NCBI GenBank assembly: GCA_030692905.1 | Contig: JAUYBT010000124.1 | Location: forward strand, 1-22,522 | Origin: Bacteroidales bacterium | Lineage (GTDB): Bacteria; Bacteroidota; Bacteroidia; Bacteroidales; VadinHA17 | Length of the DNA stretch: 22,522 nt | Reading direction: 5' to 3' | Shown here: positions 1-7,283 of the stretch, piece by piece | How positions within the stretch are numbered: the stretch's first letter is position 1 | How the letters are laid out: each line of letters starts with the position of its first letter | Translations under genes and position numbers: made by a program | The notes under the pieces: model-generated | What the model was told of the DNA's origin: nothing | Seen by the model: only the letters and a program-made list of their open reading frames with translations | Databases searched by the model: none

Positions 1-252
1 TCTATGGACCTGCCGGGATTTAAGGTTGAAACTTCGGCCAATACAGGATCGGATCCAATGACCAATGCTCATATGAAGAACTGGATGGAATGTGTTCGCG
101 ACAGGAAGAAACCTAATGCAGATATTATGGCAGGCTATAACCATTCTATCGCTAACATAATGTGTACGGCAGCTTTAAGAACTGGCGAAAAGGCTTCTTT
201 TGACGAGGCAAAACAGGAGGTTCTTGCAGGTGGTAAAGTATTTCAGTATTAA
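1..252 (+). CDS. Gfo/Idh/MocA-family oxidoreductase, C-terminal fragment
   Basis: The reading frame is open from the first base, so the gene starts outside the window and the ATG at position 4 is probably internal. The visible 83 residues resemble the C-terminal end of Gfo/Idh/MocA NAD(P)-dependent dehydrogenases: a HMKNWMECVRDRKKPNADI stretch, then a helix with NHSIANIMCTAALRTGEK, ending in GGKVFQY. In this family the region closes the alpha/beta substrate domain, and members act on sugars, inositols and related polyols. The Rossmann nucleotide-binding part is not visible, so neither substrate nor localisation (many Bacteroidota members are exported) can be judged. A DUF6807 gene follows on the same strand about 50 nt later, a pairing common in Bacteroidota sugar-catabolism loci (general knowledge). 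Family call fairly sure; substrate unknown. Confidence 0.75.
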   Translation, partial: SMDLPGFKVETSANTGSDPMTNAHMKNWMECVRDRKKPNADIMAGYNHSIANIMCTAALRTGEKASFDEAKQEVLAGGKVFQY

Positions 253-305
253 CCATTCATGATGATCAATCTTTAATTAACTTGAATAATATTAAATATA
301 CAAAT

Positions 306-1331
306 ATGAGATATCTGTTAACTTTTATATTAATGGCCCTGTTTGTTACAGCTAATGGTCAAAATGTTAAGCTTGTACAGAACGACAGCCAGCGCAAGGT
401 CGATGTAATGGTCGGCGGCAAGCTTTTTACTTCATACCAATACCCTGAAAATCAGGAGAAACCATTTCTGTTCCCCATTTATGCTCCAAACGGATCGGTT
501 GTAACAAGAGGCTATCCTATTGAGCCAAGAAAAGGAGAGCGTGTTGATCATCCGCATCATATCGGACTATGGTTCAACCATGGCAATGTAAACGGACTTG
601 ATTTCTGGAACAACTCTTCAGCTATTCCTGCAAGCAGGAAGGATACTTATGGACATATTGCTGTTCAAAAAATTCTGAAAGCTGAAAGTGGTAAAACAGG
701 TACACTTGAGGTTGCCTCAAACTGGGACGATAACAAAGGTAACACCGTAATGGCAGAAAATACAAAATATATCTTTTCAGGCGATAAAACCTCCCGGACT
801 GTTGACCATATTTCCACTCTGACTGCAGCTAACGGTCCTGTAACAATTACAGATAATAAGGAGGGCCTTATTGCCATAAGAGTTGACAGGGCTTTTGAAA
901 TGACTTCAAATGAATCTTTGATTTTTACCGACGAAAAGGGAAATCCTACAACTGTAAAGGCGACTGATAATACAGGTGTGACCGGTATGTATATTTCCAG
1001 CAATGGTAAAAAGGGAGATGCAGTCTGGGGGACCAGGAATGAGTGGATTATTCTTACCGGAACGAAAGATAATACTACCATCAGCATGGCTATTTTCGAT
1101 AACCCGAAAAATCCTGGCTATCCGGCTTTTGCACATGCACGCGGCTATGGACTTTTTGCCATGAATGATCTTGGCCAGAATTCATACGATTCAAAACAGG
1201 AGAAAAAAGTTTATAACCTGGCGAAAGGGGAATCTATAACATTGTATCACAGATTCTACGTTCAGTCAGGAGCTGAACTGACTCCTGAGGGTGCTGTTAA
1301 GATATTCCAGAATTTTTCAAAAGAGTATTAG
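306..1331 (+). CDS. Secreted DUF6807 ('PmoA family') protein
   Basis: This 341-residue protein has an N-terminal hydrophobic signal peptide (about residues 1-18, cut near TANG/QN). The family hallmark HPHHIGLWFNHGNVNG lies at about residues 82-97, preceded by EKPFLFPIYAPNG. This matches DUF6807, often labelled 'PmoA' although it is not a methane monooxygenase subunit; its biochemical role is unsettled, and members often sit beside Gfo/Idh/MocA dehydrogenases and glycan-degradation genes. I chose the ATG at 306 over an in-frame TTG at 282, because 306 puts the signal peptide directly at the N-terminus. It lies about 50 nt after the oxidoreductase and 33 nt before a NIPSNAP gene, so the three may be co-transcribed. 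The protein is probably periplasmic. Family call good, function unknown. Confidence 0.8.
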   Translation: MRYLLTFILMALFVTANGQNVKLVQNDSQRKVDVMVGGKLFTSYQYPENQEKPFLFPIYAPNGSVVTRGYPIEPRKGERVDHPHHIGLWFNHGNVNGLDFWNNSSAIPASRKDTYGHIAVQKILKAESGKTGTLEVASNWDDNKGNTVMAENTKYIFSGDKTSRTVDHISTLTAANGPVTITDNKEGLIAIRVDRAFEMTSNESLIFTDEKGNPTTVKATDNTGVTGMYISSNGKKGDAVWGTRNEWIILTGTKDNTTISMAIFDNPKNPGYPAFAHARGYGLFAMNDLGQNSYDSKQEKKVYNLAKGESITLYHRFYVQSGAELTPEGAVKIFQNFSKEY

Positions 1332-1364
1332 TATTTTAATAAATTAATAATCAATAATTTACCT

Positions 1365-2162
1365 ATGAAAAAATCAAAAGTTCTTTACCGTACACTTCCG
1401 GCATTATTGCTATTCATCTCTGTTGCTTTAAATAGTTTCGGAGCACCAAAGGCAAAACAGATGTATTATGAGGTAAAAATCTATCGTATTAAAGACAAAA
1501 CACAGGAAACTACAATGGACGCCTATCTCAAGGATGCATTTCTTCCCGCTCTTCATCGTGCCGGTATTCCAACTGTTGGTGTATTCAAACCAATTGAAGC
1601 GGATACAGCTTTTGGGAAATTAATCTATGTATTCATACCTTTCAAAACTATAGAACAGTATGCTCAACTGTCAGATAAACTTATCAAAGACCAGGTTTAT
1701 GCCCAGGTTGGAAAGGAATTTCTTAATGCCCCCTATAACAATCCTCCATATGTAAGATATGAAAGTATTCTTTCGAAGGCTTTCTCATATATGCCTCAAT
1801 TCAGAGTTCCTACATTTACTACACCTAAATCCGAAAGAATATATGAATACCGCAGTTATGAAAGTGCAACAGAGGCTAAAGCCGACAAGAAAATATCTAT
1901 GTTTAATGAGGGAGGTGAGATTGGGATATTTGAGAGTATTGGCGCCAATGCTGTATTTTATGCTAAGGTAATACTTGGGAGTCAGATGCCCAGACTTATA
2001 TATATGACAACTTATGCAGATATGAAATCACATGATGAACGTTGGGCTGCATTCAGAATTCATCCTGACTGGAAAAGAATATCAGCAATGGAAGAATATA
2101 AGAATACAACATCAAAAACAAGAGCATATCTGCTTCATCCGACATCCTATTCCGATTTTTAA
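1365..2162 (+). CDS. Secreted protein with two NIPSNAP domains
   Basis: This 265-residue protein opens with a typical signal peptide (basic MKKSKVLYR, a hydrophobic core to about residue 22, likely cleavage near NSFGA). Two ferredoxin-like NIPSNAP repeats follow. The first starts at about residue 34 (YYEVKIYRIKD, later FLPALHRAGIPTVGVFKP); the second starts at about residue 159 (IYEYRSYES) and includes DERWAAFRIHPDWKRI near residues 224-240. NIPSNAP proteins form dimeric alpha/beta barrels, and no catalytic role is firmly established for the exported bacterial ones. Tandem-domain secreted forms are common in Bacteroidota near DUF6807 and Gfo/Idh/MocA genes. It is the last gene on the plus strand and converges on trpB, with the palindromic repeat between them. 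A lactonase- or isomerase-like role in sugar catabolism would be speculation. Confidence 0.8.
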   Translation: MKKSKVLYRTLPALLLFISVALNSFGAPKAKQMYYEVKIYRIKDKTQETTMDAYLKDAFLPALHRAGIPTVGVFKPIEADTAFGKLIYVFIPFKTIEQYAQLSDKLIKDQVYAQVGKEFLNAPYNNPPYVRYESILSKAFSYMPQFRVPTFTTPKSERIYEYRSYESATEAKADKKISMFNEGGEIGIFESIGANAVFYAKVILGSQMPRLIYMTTYADMKSHDERWAAFRIHPDWKRISAMEEYKNTTSKTRAYLLHPTSYSDF

Positions 2163-2199
2163 TAATAATAAATCTCTGTGTAAAAGGGATTGAAGAGCC

Positions 2200-2340
2200 A
2201 ACCACCTCCCCCCTGACGCTACCGTCAGGGGTACTCCTCCTTTAAAAAGGAGGAGAAAGTTATAATACTGTATATCAATCATTTCCCCTCCTTCTCAAAG
2301 GAGGGGTGTCATCCGCCAACTGGCGGATGACGGGGTGGTT
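2200..2340. repeat. BIME-like palindromic element: two 56-nt units head to head
   Basis: The element is a nearly symmetric 141-nt block. It begins AACCACC (2200-2206) and ends with the complement GGTGGTT (2334-2340). Inside are four perfect hairpins: 2210-2218/2223-2231 (9 bp), 2234-2243/2246-2255 (10 bp), 2285-2293/2298-2306 (9 bp) and 2308-2318/2321-2331 (11 bp). Positions 2200-2255 and, inverted, 2340-2285 are units of exactly 56 nt with the same plan: AACCACC, a variable hairpin, then a CCTCCTTT/AAGGAGG-type hairpin, separated by 29 AT-rich bases. This is the architecture of REP/BIME elements, which RAYT (TnpA_REP) transposases are thought to spread. It separates the convergent NIPSNAP gene and trpB and could also act as a bidirectional terminator. 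The structure is seen directly; mobility is inferred. Confidence 0.85.
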
Positions 2341-2386
2341 GATAATACTTTTCAGAGAGACACAGAGTTTTATTATTGATTTAATC

Positions 2387-3748
2387 TCAGACAGGTATTT
2401 TTATCTTCGAAATAGCATCTTCGATCTCTGCGCAGGTCAGTTCATGATCGGGAAGGTTATTCTCGAAATATTTTTCATATGCCGTAAGGTCCAAATGGCC
2501 ATGACCACTCAGGTTAAACAGAATTGTCTTTGCGATACCCTCTTTATCGGCAATCCTGGCCTCCTCAAATACACCGGCAATAGCATAGGTCGATTCAGGA
2601 GCAGGAATAATTCCCTCAGAGCGGGCAAATATTACTCCGGCCGCAAAACATTCCTTCTGCATTTTTGCCTTGACTTCAATAAGGCCATCTTTCAGAAGCT
2701 GGCTTGGCAGAACTCCGGCACCATGATATCTCAAACCTCCTGCATGAATTTTCTCTGGAATAAAATTGTGCCCAAGCGTATACATCGGGAGAAGAGGAGT
2801 CATGCCAGCGGTGTCTCCAAAATCGTACATGAATTTTCCTCTTGAAAGCTTCGGACATGAAGATGGTTCAATTGTAAGAAGCCTTGTTTTCTTCCCGTTG
2901 ACAAGGTTTTCACGGAGAAATGGGAATGCAATTCCCGAAAAGTTAGAGCCTCCTCCGAAACAACCTATCACTACATCGGGATAGTCACCAGCATTTTCCA
3001 TCTGTAAAATAGCTTCTTGTCCGATAATAGTCTGATGGAGAAGTACATGATTGAGGACGCTGCCAAGAGAGTACTTTGTATACGGATCTTTCACAGCCAT
3101 TTCAATGGCTTCAGAAATTGCAATTCCCAGACTTCCCGGAGAATCGGGATTGTTTTTCAGGATATTACGACCGGCTTCTGTCAGATTACTTGGTGAAGGA
3201 ATTACTTTTGCGTTATAGGTATTCATCATCAGTTTTCTACCTGGTTTCTGATCGTAGCTGACCTTTACCATAAAGACTAAAAGTTCGAGCCCGAAATAGT
3301 TGCATGCAAAACTCATAGCACTTCCCCATTGTCCGGCACCGGTCTCTGTAGTAATTCTTTTTACCCCTTCCAACTTATTATAATATGCCTGGGGAATGGC
3401 AGTATTAGCTTTATGTGATCCTGAATAATTACCACCCTCATATTTATAATATATCTTGCATTTTGTACCAAGAGCTTTCTCGAGGTTATATGCTCTGTGC
3501 ATCGGAGACGGTCGATAGGTCTTGTATAGATCAAGTACTTCTTCAGGAATATCAATATATCTTTCCGTTGATACCTCCTGCTTAATAAGCTCCATGGGGA
3601 ATATTGCAGCCAGATCTTCCGGGCCTATTGGCTGTTTTGTTCCCGGATGCAATGGTGGCATTGGTTTGTTGGGCATATCCGCCACGATATTATACCATTG
3701 CCTCGGCATTTCATCTTCGCTTAATAAAATTTTAAAGATTTTTTTCAT
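2387..3748 (-). CDS. trpB: Tryptophan synthase beta chain, TrpB2 type
   Basis: This PLP enzyme should condense indole with serine to give tryptophan. Its 453 residues, long N-terminal extension and motifs fit the TrpB2 (TrpB-like) branch rather than classical TrpB1 of about 400 residues. The PLP lysine is K113 in SGSHKAN, the catalytic-glutamate segment is TETGAGQWG (134-142), the cofactor phosphate loop is GCFGGGSN (262-269), and SEGIIPAPES (377-386) and SGHG (414-417) follow. No trpA is visible nearby; the gene stands alone at the end of the minus-strand block. It is preceded by its own leader peptide with Trp codons and a terminator hairpin, which argues for a real role in tryptophan supply. 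Some TrpB2 proteins have other suggested roles (indole salvage, serine deamination), so the exact physiology is less certain than the family. Confidence 0.92.
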   Translation of the reverse strand: MKKIFKILLSEDEMPRQWYNIVADMPNKPMPPLHPGTKQPIGPEDLAAIFPMELIKQEVSTERYIDIPEEVLDLYKTYRPSPMHRAYNLEKALGTKCKIYYKYEGGNYSGSHKANTAIPQAYYNKLEGVKRITTETGAGQWGSAMSFACNYFGLELLVFMVKVSYDQKPGRKLMMNTYNAKVIPSPSNLTEAGRNILKNNPDSPGSLGIAISEAIEMAVKDPYTKYSLGSVLNHVLLHQTIIGQEAILQMENAGDYPDVVIGCFGGGSNFSGIAFPFLRENLVNGKKTRLLTIEPSSCPKLSRGKFMYDFGDTAGMTPLLPMYTLGHNFIPEKIHAGGLRYHGAGVLPSQLLKDGLIEVKAKMQKECFAAGVIFARSEGIIPAPESTYAIAGVFEEARIADKEGIAKTILFNLSGHGHLDLTAYEKYFENNLPDHELTCAEIEDAISKIKIPV

Positions 3749-3780
3749 TGTATTTTAGTTTAAAGGTTAATAAATAAAAA

Positions 3781-3804
3781 AGGCACGCTGTTCACAGCGT
3801 GCCT
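3781..3804 (-). terminator. Attenuator terminator of the trpB leader
   Basis: The sequence is a perfect 10-bp inverted repeat (AGGCACGCTG / CAGCGTGCCT) with a 4-nt loop, followed on the minus strand by TTTTTATTT. This is a classical intrinsic terminator, and it lies between the Trp leader ORF and the trpB start 33 nt downstream, so in this orientation it can only control trpB. A segment inside the leader ORF, ATGCTGT (3854-3848), is complementary to ACAGCGT (3791-3785), which spans the loop and 3' arm (7 bp with one G-U pair). That gives a possible antiterminator. The hairpin is seen directly; the alternative fold is inferred. Confidence 0.88.
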
Positions 3805-3828
3805 CTATAAATAAATATCATGTAAATG

Positions 3829-3891
3829 TTATATAACGGCTTGTTTCACAGCATTAATTGTTGAGCTGCGCCACGACCAGATATAAAACAT
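3829..3891 (-). CDS. trp leader peptide (20 aa, W-S-W)
   Basis: A short ORF encodes MFYIWSWRSSTINAVKQAVI and is followed 24 nt later by the attenuator hairpin in front of trpB. Two Trp codons separated by one codon (3879-3877 and 3873-3871), in a 20-codon ORF with this position and orientation, are the signature of a tryptophan attenuation leader. Ribosomes stalling there would cover CGCAGC (3870-3865), which can otherwise pair with GCTGTG (3852-3847) and so control which downstream hairpin forms. An in-frame ATG at 3903 would add MEAK, but it lies almost on the predicted transcription start, so I prefer 3891. Like other leader peptides it is probably a sensing device with no function as a protein. 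Confidence 0.85.
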   Translation of the reverse strand: MFYIWSWRSSTINAVKQAVI

Positions 3892-3908
3892 TTTTGCTTC
3901 CATTCTGA

Positions 3909-3937
3909 CAAAAGTAATCAAAAAATTAAAATATCAA
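3909..3937 (-). promoter_or_regulatory. Bacteroidota-type promoter for the trp leader and trpB
   Basis: On the minus strand the -7 box TACTTTTG (3916-3909) fits the Bacteroidota consensus TAnnTTTG, with a -33 TTG at 3937-3935. The spacing is 18 nt, slightly short of the usual 19-21. Transcription would start near 3904, just upstream of the leader ORF. The same -7 sequence precedes the Phe/Tyr leader. Confidence 0.6.
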
Positions 3938-4018
3938 TAAAAAAATACTTTTTTTAATCTTTTTCATGAAATTTCCCTTTTTATGATCGGAATGATAAAG
4001 AATCAGTCTTTCCGGGTA

Positions 4019-5269
4019 TCATTCATGAACCAATGCTCCAAGATGTCTTAAATCATCAAAAAACCCGGGATACGATTTTGCAACACATTGAGAATCCCTG
4101 ATATAAACTCTTCCTGTAGCGCCAAGTGAAGCAACTGCAACGGCCATTGCAATACGATGATCATCATGTGATTCAACACGGGCACCCTGTGGCCGGCCAC
4201 CGGTAACAGACATCAGATCATCTTTAATTTCTATCCTGACATTCATCTTTCCGAACTCTTCCTTAAGGGCTGTGGCCCTGTCACTCTCCTTATACATTAA
4301 CCGCGATACCCCTTTGATAGTTGAAACACCATCACTATAGGATGCTAGTGCAACAAGCGGAGGGAAAAGGTCAGGTGATTCAGTAGCATCAAACTCAAAT
4401 GCTTTTAAATCGGATTTGGAAATCTCAATCTGATTTTCGCTGATTTTCATTTGTGCTCCTGCTTTCCCGAGAGCACTAATTATTGCCATATCGCTTTGCA
4501 TACTGTCTGTACGAAGGCCCTGAACAGTTATCTGCCCGTTAACTGCACCCGCAACCAGAAGAAATGCTCCGCCACTCCAGTCAGCCTCAACTGTATAGTT
4601 ATGAGGGATATACTTTTGATTGCCGGGTATTTGGAACAGGTTATGACCTGTGTTATGAACAGTTATTCCGAATGACTTGAGTATCTGGATAGTCATGTCA
4701 ATGTACGGCTTGCTTTTCAGATTATTGACTTTTATTTCGGAGTCCCTGGCAGCAAGAGGTAATGCCATAAGCAGACCCGTTAATAACTGACTGCTTACTG
4801 ATCCGTCAATTTCGCAGTATCCTCCAACTATCGGTCCCTGAATTGTAAGCGGAAGAAATCCATTCGAACTCGTGCATTTCACTCCCAGTTGATTTAGAGC
4901 CTCTTCAATCATGAACATTGGTCTCTTTTTAAGAGAATTTGCGCCAACCATCGTAATTTCTGCCGGATACAATGCAGCGATAGGAGAGAACATGCGGATC
5001 GCAAGACCCGATTCGCCACAATTCAGCTTTGACTCTTTTAATACGCCCGAGCCATTAATTTTCAATTCATCAGCCTTGGGTTCTACCCTGGCGCCCAAAC
5101 CTACCGCTATGCTCATTGCAGCTAATGAATCATCGCAATATGAAGGATTATGGATTATGCTTTGTCCGTCGGCAAGTAATGCGGCAGCAATAGACCGTTG
5201 TGTCATGCTCTTAGATGCAGGAGCTTTGATTTGACCTTTAATTCCAGACGGTTCTACATATCTTTCCAT
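4019..5269 (-). CDS. aroA: 3-phosphoshikimate 1-carboxyvinyltransferase (EPSP synthase)
   Basis: The enzyme joins phosphoenolpyruvate to shikimate-3-phosphate, the sixth step of the shikimate pathway, in the cytoplasm. Its 416 residues are close to the usual 420-430. Visible active-site features are K20-S21 and R25 (PASKSMTQR), GSVSSQ (156-161), SPD of the catalytic aspartate, KESDR, HDDHRIAMA and AKSYPGFF near the C-terminus. The PEP/glyphosate loop is unusual: where E. coli has LGNAGTAMRP, this has CGESGLAIRM (84-93), so the residues matching Thr97 and Pro101 are Leu89 and Met93. That may lower glyphosate sensitivity and is probably lineage-typical rather than recent. It is the last gene of the pheA-led operon, 15 nt after the DAHP synthase fusion, and so should be under the Phe/Tyr attenuator. 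Confidence 0.95.
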   Translation of the reverse strand: MERYVEPSGIKGQIKAPASKSMTQRSIAAALLADGQSIIHNPSYCDDSLAAMSIAVGLGARVEPKADELKINGSGVLKESKLNCGESGLAIRMFSPIAALYPAEITMVGANSLKKRPMFMIEEALNQLGVKCTSSNGFLPLTIQGPIVGGYCEIDGSVSSQLLTGLLMALPLAARDSEIKVNNLKSKPYIDMTIQILKSFGITVHNTGHNLFQIPGNQKYIPHNYTVEADWSGGAFLLVAGAVNGQITVQGLRTDSMQSDMAIISALGKAGAQMKISENQIEISKSDLKAFEFDATESPDLFPPLVALASYSDGVSTIKGVSRLMYKESDRATALKEEFGKMNVRIEIKDDLMSVTGGRPQGARVESHDDHRIAMAVAVASLGATGRVYIRDSQCVAKSYPGFFDDLRHLGALVHE

Positions 5270-5284
5270 CGGTTCCTTTACAAT

Positions 5285-6400
5285 TTATTTTTCGTCAGAC
5301 GGATTTTTCACTCCGTTATTCATGATCTTCATCTGATGGTTAATAGACTCCTGGTGAATCGCTTTGAAAATTGTATCAATCAGTTCAGCGGATAGTCCTT
5401 TAGCCTGACCTTTGATTATTACTCTTTTTATAATTTCATCCCATCGGCTGCTCTGCAAGATAGTGATATTATTTTCTTTTTTATAACGTCCGATAGTTTC
5501 TGCAACTTTCATTCGTTGCTCCATAAGGTCGAGCAGATGTTCATCATACACATCAATTTGCTGCCGGAGTTCCCAAAGGACATCTAGTAATTTTGGATCA
5601 GAAGTGCTTGCATTTCGAAGGATAAGCCTGCTTAAGAGCTTTTTCAGATCGTTTGGGGTCAGCTGTTGGGCGGCATCACTTAACGCTTTTGCAGGATCGA
5701 TATGGGATTCGAGCATTAGTCCGTCGAAGTTCAGGTCCATTGCCTTTTGGGAAATCTCGTGAAGAAATTGTCTTGAGCCGGCAATGTGACTTGGGTCACA
5801 AATAATAGGTAAGTCGGGGATACGCCTGCGTAATTCAATTGGTAACTGCCAGTTGGGCTGGTTACGATACAATGTCTTTTCGTAGGAAGAGAACCCACGA
5901 TGAATTGCCCCTATCCTGGTAATTCCTGCTCTGGCAATCCGTTCAATGGCACCTATCCATAACTCAATGTCGGGATTTATAGGATTCTTCACAAGCACCA
6001 TCACATCCACTCCGTTGAGGGCATCAGATATCTCCTGTACTGTGAAAGGATTAACAGAGGTCCGGGCACCGATCCACAACATATCAATTCCATATTTCAG
6101 AGCCTCGTAGACATGCCTTTCATTAGCCACTTCGGTACCGACAAGCAGCCCGGTTTCCTGTTTGACCCTTCTGAGCCATTTCAGCCCTTCGATACCAACT
6201 CCCTCAAAAGAATTAGGACGTGTCCTTGGTTTCCAGATACCGGCGCGAAATACACTAACCTCTTTTATCTGAGCTAATTGTGTAGCAGTTTCCATCACCT
6301 GTTCTTCAGATTCGGCGCTACATGGGCCGGAGATAAGAAAAGGCCTGCCTTTATAACCTCTCCAGTCTTTAATCAGGGAATTCTCAAGTTTTAATTCCAT
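5285..6400 (-). CDS. Bifunctional DAHP synthase / chorismate mutase type II
   Basis: This 371-residue fusion joins the first step of the shikimate pathway to the branch toward Phe and Tyr. Residues 1 to about 255 form a type I-beta DAHP synthase: SGPCSAES (metal Cys27), FRAGIWKPRTRPNSFEG (51-67), CDPSHIAG (201-208) and LMLESHIDP (228-236). Residues about 272-358 form an AroQ-type chorismate mutase helix bundle with LRQQIDVYDEHLLDLMEQR and the basic KVAETIGRYKKEN. The same domain order is known in Bacteroidota such as Porphyromonas, where prephenate is reported to feed back on the synthase through the mutase domain. There is no N-terminal ferredoxin-like regulatory domain, consistent with this regulation. 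It lies 15 nt downstream of tyrA and 15 nt upstream of aroA. Several symbols are in use for this fusion, so none is given. Confidence 0.93.
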   Translation of the reverse strand: MELKLENSLIKDWRGYKGRPFLISGPCSAESEEQVMETATQLAQIKEVSVFRAGIWKPRTRPNSFEGVGIEGLKWLRRVKQETGLLVGTEVANERHVYEALKYGIDMLWIGARTSVNPFTVQEISDALNGVDVMVLVKNPINPDIELWIGAIERIARAGITRIGAIHRGFSSYEKTLYRNQPNWQLPIELRRRIPDLPIICDPSHIAGSRQFLHEISQKAMDLNFDGLMLESHIDPAKALSDAAQQLTPNDLKKLLSRLILRNASTSDPKLLDVLWELRQQIDVYDEHLLDLMEQRMKVAETIGRYKKENNITILQSSRWDEIIKRVIIKGQAKGLSAELIDTIFKAIHQESINHQMKIMNNGVKNPSDEK

Positions 6401-6415
6401 TATTCGATAAATTAA

Positions 6416-7261
6416 TTAATTCAATATTTTTCTGATCTTGTTAGCCTCTTCCATCAGGGCTTTCAAACCATTCATATCTTTATCAGAGATCATCTTTCTG
6501 AACGAATTCATTTTTTCAATATAAGTGTCCATTACTTCAAGGATATATTGAGAATTTTCAAGAAAAATAGGAGCCCATGTTTCACCGTTGCTTTTTGCCA
6601 GACGGACAGTACTTTCAAAACCACCGCCAGCCAATGCGAGAATATTTTGTTCTTCCTGTTCCTTTTCAAGCACACTCAATGCGAGTGAAAATGATATAAT
6701 ATGCGAAATATGAGATATATAGGCAACATGCACATCGTGATCGCTCGAGTTCATGTACACTTTATGCATATTCAGTATATCGAGCATTTTTTCAACTGTT
6801 TCAATGGCATCCCCATTGCTGAGTTCCCTGTCGCAGATAATAGCAGTTTTATAGTCAAACAGTTTCCCGATTGCAGCAAGAGGACCGGAATACTCAGTAC
6901 CGGCCATTGGATGAACTGCAACATAACGACCCCTGCCCGGATGATTTTTTGAAGCTTCTGCGATACTGGCTTTTGTTGAGCCCATATCGGTTACAATTTT
7001 TGAAGTTCCTGCTATCCTGTCGAGAATGCCGGGCAACATAATACAATTCGTATTAACAGGGGTGGCAAGTATTATCAGATCACTTTTTTCAATGGCATTT
7101 TCCAGAGTATCATTTTCATCTACTAATCCGCAGAGCAGGGCAATATTCTGATGATGCATATTGGTGTCAACTCCGATTATTTTGTCGGCAAATCCCCGTT
7201 TACGGAGATCAACCATAAGTGAGCCCCCGATCAGCCCTATTCCTATTACTGCAATTGTCAT
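6416..7261 (-). CDS. tyrA: Prephenate dehydrogenase
   Basis: The enzyme oxidatively decarboxylates prephenate to 4-hydroxyphenylpyruvate with NAD(P)+, the Tyr-specific step. The N-terminal Rossmann motif GIGLIGGS (7-14) is followed by an acidic residue after strand 2 (VDTN, 31-34), which suggests NAD+. TDMGSTK (91-97) and HPMAGTEYSGP (117-127) are the TyrA signature containing the catalytic histidine. The C-terminal half is the all-helical dimerisation domain. At 281 residues it has no fused chorismate mutase (supplied by the next gene) and no ACT domain, so feedback control is not obvious from the protein. It sits 22 nt downstream of the aminotransferase gene and 15 nt upstream of the DAHP synthase/mutase gene. 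Confidence 0.93.
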   Translation of the reverse strand: MTIAVIGIGLIGGSLMVDLRKRGFADKIIGVDTNMHHQNIALLCGLVDENDTLENAIEKSDLIILATPVNTNCIMLPGILDRIAGTSKIVTDMGSTKASIAEASKNHPGRGRYVAVHPMAGTEYSGPLAAIGKLFDYKTAIICDRELSNGDAIETVEKMLDILNMHKVYMNSSDHDVHVAYISHISHIISFSLALSVLEKEQEEQNILALAGGGFESTVRLAKSNGETWAPIFLENSQYILEVMDTYIEKMNSFRKMISDKDMNGLKALMEEANKIRKILN

Positions 7262-7283
7262 AATCTTTTTATTACCAGATGAA

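Noticed and set aside
282..305. TTG start at 282 adding eight residues to the DUF6807 protein
   Set aside because: The ATG at 306 places the signal peptide directly at the N-terminus; the added residues are polar and AT-rich.
2200..2340. CRISPR array or insertion-sequence remnant
   Set aside because: There are no evenly spaced direct repeats with spacers and no transposase reading frame; the symmetry is that of paired palindromic units.
2306..2845. 179-codon plus-strand ORF starting inside the palindromic repeat
   Set aside because: It mostly mirrors trpB on the other strand, which has complete family motifs.
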